This document shows positions 1-5,380 of a stretch of DNA of 6,160 bases, piece after piece. Below the pieces are notes generated by a model. The model made no database searches and was not told where the DNA came from. It saw only the letters and a list, made by a program, of their open reading frames with translations. The DNA comes from Candidatus Latescibacterota bacterium (lineage in GTDB: Bacteria; Latescibacterota; UBA2968; UBA8231), in assembly GCA_022827165.1 (NCBI GenBank), contig JAJDTN010000318.1, forward strand, positions 1 through 6,160. Direction: 5' to 3'. Position numbers and translations under genes: made by a program. Positions within the stretch are counted from its first letter, which is position 1. Every line of letters starts with the position of its first letter.

Positions 1-1
1 C

Positions 2-676
2 GAGTTGCGCCGCCTCGCCGACAAGTACGGGATCCCCCTGCTGCGCTCGGAGTTCGACACCACCAAGTTCATCCATCTCCTTCACTTCTACCTGGACGAT
101 CACTTCGCTCCGCAGGTGACCCTGCACGGAACCCTCGTCGATGTCCACGGTGTGGGCCTGCTGGTCATGGGCCGCAGCGCCATCGGCAAGAGCGAGGTCG
201 GTCTCGATCTCGTCGAGCGCGGACACCGGCTCGTGGCCGACGACACGGTGATCATCACCCGCCAGTCGCACGGGCTGCTCATGGGCCGTCCGCCGCGGCT
301 GCTGCAGGACCACATCGAGATCCGGGGCATCGGCATCGTGGACGTGAAGCGGCTCTTCGGCGTCGGCGGGACCCGCCGCCAGAAACGAGTCGAGATCGTC
401 CTCACCCTCGTGGACTGGGAAGAGGAGCTGGACTACGAGCGCACCGGCATCGAGGACCGCGCCTTCAACATCCTCGGGGTGGAGGTCCCGGAGATCACCG
501 TTCCGATCTACCCCGGAAAGAACATCACCGTCATCGCCGAGACGATCGCCTTCAACTACCTGCTCCGCATCGACGGCTACCACGCGGCCCATGAGTTCAA
601 CAAGCGCCTCATTCGGCAGATGAACAGACAGGCGGCAGGGGAGAAGGAGGGGGGGAACAGGCCCGCCAAGGCCTGA
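2..676 (+). CDS. hprK: HPr kinase/phosphorylase, C-terminal part (5' end outside window)
   Basis: This is a bifunctional cytoplasmic enzyme that phosphorylates and dephosphorylates a serine of the phosphocarrier HPr. The frame is open from the left edge, so the TTG at 5 is internal. About 224 residues are visible of a family length near 310, covering essentially the whole catalytic domain. Visible landmarks are a conserved His in LHGTLVDVHG (residue 42), the Walker A loop GRSAIGKS (57-64, nt 170-193), the metal-binding VADD (D80, D81), the family signature EIRGIGIVDV followed by LFG (about 106-120), and the late VPIYPGKN segment. The P-loop has Arg and Ala where many homologues have Glu/Asp and Gly, but the GKS core is intact. 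The tail after about residue 205 is hydrophilic and unconserved. The usual neighbour rapZ is not next to it and no HPr gene is visible, so the partner must lie elsewhere. In organisms without a full sugar PTS this enzyme serves regulation rather than transport; that role is inferred here. Confidence 0.95.
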   Translation, partial: ELRRLADKYGIPLLRSEFDTTKFIHLLHFYLDDHFAPQVTLHGTLVDVHGVGLLVMGRSAIGKSEVGLDLVERGHRLVADDTVIITRQSHGLLMGRPPRLLQDHIEIRGIGIVDVKRLFGVGGTRRQKRVEIVLTLVDWEEELDYERTGIEDRAFNILGVEVPEITVPIYPGKNITVIAETIAFNYLLRIDGYHAAHEFNKRLIRQMNRQAAGEKEGGNRPAKA

Positions 677-764
677 GCCCTTCCGCGAGGAGGTCCCGCT
701 GCCGTCCCCTTATGGCCCCTGGCCGGCGGCGGTGCTCACCCCTGTCAGAGGAGAGAGGAAGCTC

Positions 765-1631
765 GTGTCGGAAGAGATGGGCGTCGCCGTCCTGGGGAGC
801 GCCGAGCGTTCCCGCCATCTGGCGGCCGTCGACGCCGTGGAGGGCCTGCGAGCCCTCCATCCTTCGGGGGAGGAGAGCCCGGAGGGGTGGTTGGCGGACC
901 CGCGGGTGGGGATCGTCACCGTTCTCTCCCCGCCTTCGGAGCGAGGATACTGGGTGCGCCGGGCCCTGGAATCGGGGCACGGGGTCCTGTGCGCCTGCCC
1001 TCCCGCCGCCGGGCGGCGGACGGGAGAGCTGGGGGACGTCGTGGGGGCGCCGGAACGGCAGGGCCTGCTTCGCATCGACGCTCCGAGCCTGCATTCGGGT
1101 TTTGCCGACGAGGTGCGGCGCTCCGTCACCCGGGTCGAGAGGCCGGTCTACTCCCGACTGCGGGTCCGGGTGCCGCGAGCCTGGGCCGGGACCGGCGGCG
1201 TCCTCGGGTCGCACGCCCTCTGGGCGCCCCTGCTGCTGGAGGAGATCTTCGGCCGCATCGACACGGTGGCCGCCCACACCCGGGCCCTGGTCCGCAACCG
1301 GCCGGAGGAGGACCTGGCCCTCGCCCACCTGGAGTTTCTCAACGGGCTCGAAGCGGTGTTGGAGGTTCACGCCCTTGGAGCCGAGACGGAGGCGGAGGCC
1401 GCCTTCGAGCTCTACGGCCATGGCGGCCGCGCCCTCGTGCACGAGGACCTGGGCGAGGCCCGCGTGACCGGCTTGCGCCGCCAGTACCGAGATCTACTGG
1501 CCGTCAGGCAGGGACGGGGGGCGGCCCCCGACCCGCTGGCCGAGGGCCTCGGACGCGCCTTGCAGCTGGCGGCCTGGCTGCACCGGGCGGCCCGCCACGG
1601 ACACCGGCTGGGAGAGAGGGAGCTGCGGTGA
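765..1631 (+). CDS. divergent Gfo/Idh/MocA-fold oxidoreductase-like protein, probably non-catalytic
   Basis: The 288-residue protein shows the Gfo/Idh/MocA layout but is shorter than the usual 330-350. Its N-terminal Rossmann part runs GVAVLGSAERSRHLAAV (6-22), then LADPRVGIVTVLSPPSERGYWVRRALESGHGVLCACPPA (43-81), matching the family's 'DPxVDaVvVaTPp..H...a..AleaGkhVlcEKPla' segment. The C-terminal half has GGVLGSHALWAPLLLEEIFGRIDTV (144-168), a beta-strand run with FLNGLEAVLEVHALG, and ELYGHGGRALVHEDL (215-229). The EKP motif reads A77-C78-P79, so the catalytic Lys is Cys. Only one glycine of the nucleotide loop (G11) remains, and the Asp of the usual GxHxxD is Pro. An NAD(P)-dependent reaction is therefore doubtful; a binding or regulatory role is inferred. 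The start at GTG 765 is chosen because AGAGGAGAGAGGAAG lies just upstream; an in-frame GTG at 732 lacks this. The gene overlaps the next by 4 bp. Substrate unknown. Confidence 0.72.
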   Translation: MSEEMGVAVLGSAERSRHLAAVDAVEGLRALHPSGEESPEGWLADPRVGIVTVLSPPSERGYWVRRALESGHGVLCACPPAAGRRTGELGDVVGAPERQGLLRIDAPSLHSGFADEVRRSVTRVERPVYSRLRVRVPRAWAGTGGVLGSHALWAPLLLEEIFGRIDTVAAHTRALVRNRPEEDLALAHLEFLNGLEAVLEVHALGAETEAEAAFELYGHGGRALVHEDLGEARVTGLRRQYRDLLAVRQGRGAAPDPLAEGLGRALQLAAWLHRAARHGHRLGERELR

Positions 1632-2206
1632 CAACCCACGACGAGACCAGGGAGAACCCGGGGACGACCCCGGAACCCTCGCCCACGGCCCTCGCCCTGA
1701 TGCTGGCCCTGGGGCTGATCAGCCTGCTCCTGCTGCTGAGCCTGCTGGCACCCTCCGAGACCGCCATCCGTCCGGAGCGGCTGGAGGAACTGGTGTCCCA
1801 GGAGATGGTCGAGAGGGTCGAGGTGGTGGAGGGCAGGCTCATCGGCCGGCTGCGCCAACCCGTGGTCATCGAGGCGGAGGGCCACCAGTCCCTGGCCAAG
1901 GACGTCATCGCGCCCATGCCCGATGAGTCCGAGCTGATCGAGGTCTTCGCCCGGTGGCGGGCCTCGGGGGTGGCCGTGTCCGTGGGCTCCGACCGGGGAC
2001 GCTGGTTGCGCGAGTCCGCCTGGATGGCCGCCATCGGCGGCCTCCTCCTCTTCGGACTGTACAACCTGGTGCAGCAGGCCCGGACGCACCGCCGGGTGGG
2101 CAGCCCCCGGGAGCGCCTGGCCCGGGCCCGCAAGGACCTGGAGGAGGGGCGCCTGACCCAGGAGGAGTACGAGCGCCGCGTCTCCGAGATCGCCCCGGAG
2201 CTGTAG
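1628..2206 (+). CDS. two-pass membrane protein: FtsH-extracytoplasmic-domain-like region plus SHOCT-like tail
   Basis: The 192-residue protein has no predicted enzyme domain. Residues 1-19 are hydrophilic and Pro/Thr-rich. A first membrane segment spans about 20-41 (ALALMLALGLISLLLLLSLLA), and a second about 131-149. Between them, 47-127 resembles the N-terminal periplasmic domain of FtsH: IRPERLEELVSQEMVERVEVVEGRLIGRL, a short strand region, then DESELIEVFARWRASGVAVSV just before the second helix. FtsH would continue with an AAA ATPase and zinc protease. Here the cytoplasmic part is only a basic linker and a roughly 30-residue helical pair, SPRERLARARKDLEEGRLTQEEYERRVSEI (159-188), which fits the SHOCT pattern (L..L.....G.LT.EEYE). 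The start is GTG 1628, preceded by AGGGAG at 1617-1622 and overlapping the upstream stop as GTGA, which implies translational coupling. It may assemble with FtsH or act as a membrane adaptor; that is inference. The topology is clear and the FtsH resemblance is by pattern only. Confidence 0.7.
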   Translation: MTTHDETRENPGTTPEPSPTALALMLALGLISLLLLLSLLAPSETAIRPERLEELVSQEMVERVEVVEGRLIGRLRQPVVIEAEGHQSLAKDVIAPMPDESELIEVFARWRASGVAVSVGSDRGRWLRESAWMAAIGGLLLFGLYNLVQQARTHRRVGSPRERLARARKDLEEGRLTQEEYERRVSEIAPEL

Positions 2207-2208
2207 CG

Positions 2209-4005
2209 ATGGGCGCGAGCATCCAGCGGTTGCCCGAGAGCCTCGTGCTCAAGATCGCCGCCGGGGAGGTGATCGAACGGCCGGCCTCGGTGGTGAAGGA
2301 GCTGGTGGAGAACGCTCTCGACGCCGGGGCCAGCCGTATAGGGATCGAGATCGAAGAGGCGGGCCGGCAGGCGATCCGCGTCGCCGACAACGGTCTGGGC
2401 ATGCCGCGGGAGGACGTGGAGCTCTGCACCGAGCGTCATGCCACCAGCAAGATGCGTACGCCCACCGACCTCTTCACCATCTCCACCATGGGGTTTCGAG
2501 GAGAGGCGCTGGCCAGCATCGCCGCCGTCTCCCGGCTGACGGTGGAGAGCCGGCCCGCCGGGGGCGACGAGGGCACGCGTCTCGTCGTCGAGGGCGGTGT
2601 GCAGCGCGAGCTGCTGCCCGCGGGGCGCGACGTGGGGACCACCATCGAGGTCCGCGGCTTGTTCTACAACACCCCCGCACGGCGGAAGTTCCTGCGCCAC
2701 CGGGACACGGAGCTGCGGCATGTGACCCAGGCCGTCGTGGCCCTGGCCGCCGCCCGGCCGGAGGTCTCCTTCCGCCTCGATCACGGCGGCCGGCAGATCC
2801 TCGACCTGCCTCCGGGGGAGCGAGACCTGCGAGCGGCAGAACTGCTCCGCCTCGAGGCCGGCCGGCTCCTCGCCCTTCAGCGGGAGGCGGAGGTCGGTGG
2901 AGCGGAGGCGCGGGTCGAGGGCTTCCTGACGCCTCCGGGAGAGTGCGGGCGGGCCCGTTCCAGGCAGTACGTCGTGGTCCGGCAGCGTCCCATCGCCTGT
3001 CGCCCCCTGACCACCGCCGTCTACAACGGGTACGGCTCGCTGCTGCCGCACAACGCCCATCCCGAGTTCGTCCTGTGGCTGGACCTCGATCCCCGCCATC
3101 TCGACGTCAACGTCCATCCCACGAAGCGGGAGGTGCGCTTTTCGCGGGAGCCGGAGTTGCGGCAGCTGGTGCAGGAGGCGGTGCGAGATGCCCTGAAGGT
3201 CCCCGAGGCCCGGGCCTACTCCTATCCGTCCGGTGAGGACGGAGAGGCGGCGCCCGCGGCGACGGCCCGGGTCGAGGGTCCGGCCGAGAGCCGGACCGGC
3301 TATCTCCCCGAACCCGAGTCAGAGCCGTGGGACGGGTCGGCGGACCAGATGAGACTGACCCTGCTGCCCGCGGCCCCGGTCCCCGGAGAGCCGGTGCCGG
3401 CGGACGCCGCGGGAAGGAAGACCCTGGGGGAGGCGCGGCGCTCCACGGTCTCCTGGCAGATACACGACAAGTACGTGCTGATCCCCATCCGCGACGGGCT
3501 CCTCGTCGTCGATCAGCACGTGGCGCACGAGCGGGTTCGCTTCGAGGAGGTGCAGGACGCCCTCGAAACGGAAGGCGGGGCCTCGCAGCAGCTGTTGGTG
3601 CCCCTCACCGTCACGGTCAGCCCGGTGGAGATGGAGGCCTTTCTGCAAGCTCGGGAGCTGTTCGAGAGACTGGGATTCGGCGTGCGCGAGTTCGGTCCCG
3701 GGAGCCTGCTGCTCGATGCCATCCCGCCCGGGCTGCGTCACTGGGGTGACGGAGACCTGTTCCACGAGATTCTGTCCGACCTGATCGAGGAGCTGGATGT
3801 CCGATTGGAGGTACGGGACGCCGTCGCCGCATCGATGGCGTGCCACACTTCGATCCGCGCCGGCGAGAGGCTCTCCGTCCCGGAGATGGAGACGCTGGTC
3901 CGGAAGCTGCTCAACGCGCGCGAGCCCTTCGCCTGTCCTCACGGCCGGCCGATCCTGATCAAGATCCTTCTGCAAGAGCTCGATCGACTCTTCCACCGGA
4001 CATGA
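2209..4005 (+). CDS. mutL: DNA mismatch repair protein MutL (latent endonuclease type)
   Basis: MutL couples mismatch recognition by MutS to strand removal, and in this type nicks the daughter strand itself. The 598-residue protein has the GHKL ATPase at the N-terminus: IAAGEVIERPASVVKELVEN (E31, N35), DNGLGM (D60-M65), RHATSK (76-81) and GFRGEAL (95-101). The second N-terminal domain ends near DVNVHPTKREVRF. An acidic, Pro/Ala-rich linker spans about 338-415. The C-terminal dimerisation and endonuclease domain holds DQHVAHERVRFEE (435-447), a sliding-clamp motif QQLLVP (460-465), ACHTSIRAG (C545, H546) and CPHGRP (576-581). These are the metal-site motifs missing from E. coli MutL; the nuclease motif has Val in place of the usual first Ala (DQHA). 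The start ATG 2209 aligns with E. coli MutL with an offset of two residues and has GGAG at 2197-2200. It lies 2 bp after the preceding stop, so it is probably read from the same mRNA. mutS is not in the window. Confidence 0.97.
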   Translation: MGASIQRLPESLVLKIAAGEVIERPASVVKELVENALDAGASRIGIEIEEAGRQAIRVADNGLGMPREDVELCTERHATSKMRTPTDLFTISTMGFRGEALASIAAVSRLTVESRPAGGDEGTRLVVEGGVQRELLPAGRDVGTTIEVRGLFYNTPARRKFLRHRDTELRHVTQAVVALAAARPEVSFRLDHGGRQILDLPPGERDLRAAELLRLEAGRLLALQREAEVGGAEARVEGFLTPPGECGRARSRQYVVVRQRPIACRPLTTAVYNGYGSLLPHNAHPEFVLWLDLDPRHLDVNVHPTKREVRFSREPELRQLVQEAVRDALKVPEARAYSYPSGEDGEAAPAATARVEGPAESRTGYLPEPESEPWDGSADQMRLTLLPAAPVPGEPVPADAAGRKTLGEARRSTVSWQIHDKYVLIPIRDGLLVVDQHVAHERVRFEEVQDALETEGGASQQLLVPLTVTVSPVEMEAFLQARELFERLGFGVREFGPGSLLLDAIPPGLRHWGDGDLFHEILSDLIEELDVRLEVRDAVAASMACHTSIRAGERLSVPEMETLVRKLLNAREPFACPHGRPILIKILLQELDRLFHRT

Positions 4006-4046
4006 CTCCAACCGGGGCCCTTTTCTACACATGACTCCCAACCGGG
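4000..4046. repeat. near-perfect tandem direct repeat at the mutL 3' end
   Basis: ACATGACTCCAACCGGG at 4000-4016 recurs as ACATGACTCCCAACCGGG at 4029-4046, differing by one inserted C, with a 29-bp period. The first copy contains the mutL stop codon (4003-4005) and the second lies entirely in the spacer, immediately before the first dif-like site. It could be a local duplication or a paired protein-binding site; which one cannot be told from one sequence. Confidence 0.85.
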
Positions 4047-4051
4047 CGTTT

Positions 4052-4079
4052 ATGGCGGATAATATAGATTATGTGTCAT
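4052..4079. other. dif-like Xer core recombination site, upstream copy (site A)
   Basis: The site has two 11-bp arms around a 6-bp centre: left arm ATGGCGGATAA, centre TATAGA, right arm TTATGTGTCAT. Compared from memory with E. coli dif (arms GGTGCGCATAA and TTATGTTAAAT, centre TGTATA), it matches at 7 of 11, 4 of 6 and 8 of 11 positions, including the invariant inner ATAA and TTATGT. It is strikingly AT-rich within GC-rich surroundings and lies about 47 bp after mutL and 225 bp before the recombinase. Orientation is uncertain because the core is quasi-palindromic. It could be the chromosomal dif or an attachment end of an integrated element. Confidence 0.6.
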
Positions 4080-4093
4080 TCTGCTCTGGAAGC

Positions 4094-4113
4094 CAGGCCC
4101 AGGGGTTGGCCTG
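4094..4113. repeat. short inverted repeat in the recombinase leader
   Basis: CAGGCC (4094-4099) and GGCCTG (4108-4113) form a perfect 6-bp stem with an 8-nt loop. No T-run follows on either strand, so it is not an intrinsic terminator. Part of it (CCCAGGGGTTGGCCT, 4098-4112) is echoed to the right of the second dif-like site. Confidence 0.5.
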
Positions 4114-4182
4114 CGTGCGAGCAAAGGGATCCAGGAGGCCCCGGGGACAAGACCCGGCCGCTCCGTGGAGCCGAAGCCTCTC

Positions 4183-4212
4183 AACCAACGATAACAGTCA
4201 TTATCGTTGGTT
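4183..4212. repeat. perfect 12-bp inverted repeat with 6-bp spacer, candidate recombinase core site (site C)
   Basis: AACCAACGATAA (4183-4194) and TTATCGTTGGTT (4201-4212) are exact reverse complements around the spacer CAGTCA (4195-4200). Two arms of about 11-13 bp around a 6-8 bp spacer is the geometry of a tyrosine-recombinase core site, and the inner ATAA-N6-TTAT is the same as in the two dif-like sites flanking the gene. There is no T-run, so a terminator is unlikely. An operator for a dimeric repressor, or an autoregulatory site of the recombinase, is the main alternative. It lies 57 bp upstream of the predicted -35 box. Confidence 0.7.
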
Positions 4213-4250
4213 AGATGCAGCCCGAATCGGGCCCCAGGAAGCGTGCCTGC

Positions 4251-4268
4251 TGCCGCGAGAACGCGGCA
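4251..4268. repeat. 7-bp perfect hairpin abutting the recombinase promoter
   Basis: TGCCGCG (4251-4257) and CGCGGCA (4262-4268) pair fully around the loop AGAA. The stem ends directly at the predicted -35 hexamer (4269-4274), so as DNA it could be a binding site overlapping RNA polymerase's upstream contacts. It is not followed by a T-run. Confidence 0.55.
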
Positions 4269-4304
4269 ATGACAGATCCTGGCGCGCTGGGTATATTGGA
4301 CCGA
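4269..4304 (+). promoter_or_regulatory. sigma70-like promoter of the recombinase gene, predicted leaderless transcript
   Basis: The -35 hexamer ATGACA (4269-4274) and -10 hexamer TATATT (4292-4297) each match the consensus at 5 of 6 positions, with the ideal 17-bp spacing. A start site about 7 nt after the -10 falls at 4304, the A of the recombinase ATG. There is no Shine-Dalgarno sequence in front of that ATG. Together these predict an mRNA beginning at or within a base or two of the start codon. Confidence 0.6.
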
Positions 4305-5257
4305 TGAGCACCGAAGCCACGCCAGCCCCTCTTTCGACGCACCCTGTACGATCCGCCTCCGAGGACCCGCTGGAGCGCTTCCTTGCGGGCCAGTTGACGG
4401 AGCGCACCCGAAAGGCCTACGGCGCGGACCTCCGGGAGTTTTTCGGCAGCGGCCATGTCACTCCCGAGAGAGTGGCCGCAGTGACCTTCGACGATGTCAT
4501 CGACTTCCGGAACAGCCTGGCCGCCAGGGGCCGCAGGCGGTCGACGATCAACCGCAAGCTGGCGAGCCTGAAGGCCTTCTTCCGCATGATGGTCGCCACG
4601 GACCTGATCGACAAGAACCCGGCCGACGCCTCCCTCGTGCGCGGCTATCGCCTGGACGAGACGGTGAGCGGCAAGGCGCTGTCCCGAAATGAATTACAGA
4701 GCATTGTTGATGTTGTTGCCGAAGAGGAGAACCCGCTGATCCGGGCACGGGACCTGGCGGTTCTGCACCTCCTCACCTTTGCCGGCCTTCGGCGCTCCGA
4801 AGTTGCCAACGTGAAATGGGCGGATTTCAGCGAGGAAGGCGCCTTCCACCTCCTCCGGCTCACGGAGACGAAGTCCGGCGTTCCTCAGGACGTGAAGCTG
4901 CAGCCCATCGTTCTGCACTACCTGGCACTCTACCGTCAGGCCCTCGAGCTCGGGGGCTTTCGGGTGGACGGGCATGCCTTCATCTCCCTGGCCCGCAACC
5001 GGTCCCGCGGAAGACCGATCTCGGACCAGTCGATCAACGCCATCGTGCGCAAGCACGCCCGCCGTGCCGGCGTGACTCGAAACGTGACCGCTCACATGTT
5101 CCGCCACACCTGCTGCACTCTGTCGATCGAGGGCGGGGCCAAGCCCCAGCAGGTGCAGGCGCACCTGCGCCACAAGGATCTCAAGACCACCATGCGATAC
5201 TACGAGAACCGGGAACGACTGACGGACAACGCCTCGGACTACATCCACATCCGGTGA
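4304..5257 (+). CDS. tyrosine recombinase / site-specific integrase, Xer-like
   Basis: The enzyme cuts and rejoins DNA at paired sites through a 3'-phosphotyrosine link. The 317-residue protein is close to XerC/XerD in size (about 300). An N-terminal SAM-like core-binding domain spans about 20-107 (ERFLAGQLTERTRKAYGADLREFF...RRSTINRKLASLKAFFRMM). The catalytic domain contains AGLRRSE (R163), TETKSG (K190), HMFRHTCCT (H264, R267), HLRHKDLKTTMRYY (H290) and the nucleophile Y299, nine residues after H290 as in XerD. The second tyrosine, Y300, is adjacent. All six catalytic residues are present, so it should be active. The frame stays open upstream to 4031, but that part is unconserved spacer, and the promoter points to ATG 4304. 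A patch at about 4685-4725 is unusually AT-rich for this window, a mild hint of foreign origin. It sits alone between dif-like sites, with no excisionase, relaxase or cargo gene. It could be a dedicated chromosome-dimer-resolving Xer protein or the integrase of a minimal element. Confidence 0.93.
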   Translation: MSTEATPAPLSTHPVRSASEDPLERFLAGQLTERTRKAYGADLREFFGSGHVTPERVAAVTFDDVIDFRNSLAARGRRRSTINRKLASLKAFFRMMVATDLIDKNPADASLVRGYRLDETVSGKALSRNELQSIVDVVAEEENPLIRARDLAVLHLLTFAGLRRSEVANVKWADFSEEGAFHLLRLTETKSGVPQDVKLQPIVLHYLALYRQALELGGFRVDGHAFISLARNRSRGRPISDQSINAIVRKHARRAGVTRNVTAHMFRHTCCTLSIEGGAKPQQVQAHLRHKDLKTTMRYYENRERLTDNASDYIHIR

Positions 5258-5303
5258 TGGCTTCCCTGTTCGCGGGGCTTTCCGCGCCCAGGTGAGGCCC
5301 GGA

Positions 5304-5331
5304 AATAGACATAAAGTTCATTATGTGTCCT
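5304..5331. other. dif-like Xer core recombination site, downstream copy (site B)
   Basis: Left arm AATAGACATAA, centre AGTTCA, right arm TTATGTGTCCT. The right arm matches that of the upstream site at 10 of 11 positions, in the same orientation, while the centres differ (AGTTCA against TATAGA). The inner six bases of each arm, ACATAA and TTATGT, are an exact inverted repeat. Read on the minus strand it matches E. coli dif (from memory) at 7 of 11, 3 of 6 and 8 of 11 positions; on the plus strand the fit is slightly weaker. It lies in the 123-bp spacer between the convergent recombinase and leuS genes, 1252 bp from the upstream copy. Confidence 0.55.
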
Positions 5332-5380
5332 ATCTTGGCAGCCCGCCACCACGAAGTCCCAGGGTTGGGGCCTCGCCGCG

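Noticed and set aside
609..1442. Minus-strand open frame of 277 codons opposite the Gfo/Idh/MocA-like gene
   Set aside because: It has no recognisable motif and a Pro/Arg/Gly-rich translation, and the plus strand there shows a readable fold.
887..1627. Upstream extension of the FtsH-like gene frame, back to 887
   Set aside because: This stretch overlaps the oxidoreductase-like gene in another frame and translates to Arg/Pro/Gly-rich noise. The GTG at 1628 has a ribosome site and a GTGA overlap.
1504..3117. Long minus-strand open frame (537 codons) opposite the FtsH-like gene and mutL
   Set aside because: It lies antisense to two well-supported genes; its translation is low-complexity, rich in Arg, Gly, Pro and Ala, and matches no family. 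This is expected where third positions are nearly all G or C.
4011..4025. GGGGCCCTTTTCT after mutL as a terminator
   Set aside because: The T-run has no complementary upstream strand to form a stem in front of it.
4031..4303. N-terminal extension of the recombinase to ATG 4031
   Set aside because: It would run through the dif-like site and the inverted repeats, has no similarity to recombinase N-termini, and lies upstream of the best promoter.
4080..4303. A tRNA or small RNA gene as integration target in the recombinase leader
   Set aside because: The hairpins present do not assemble into a cloverleaf and no T-loop sequence (GGTTCRA) was found; an unstructured small RNA cannot be excluded.
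5271..5286. Hairpin CGCGG-N6-CCGCG after the recombinase as a terminator
   Set aside because: The stem is only 5 bp and no T-run follows on either strand, so it is not supported as an intrinsic terminator.
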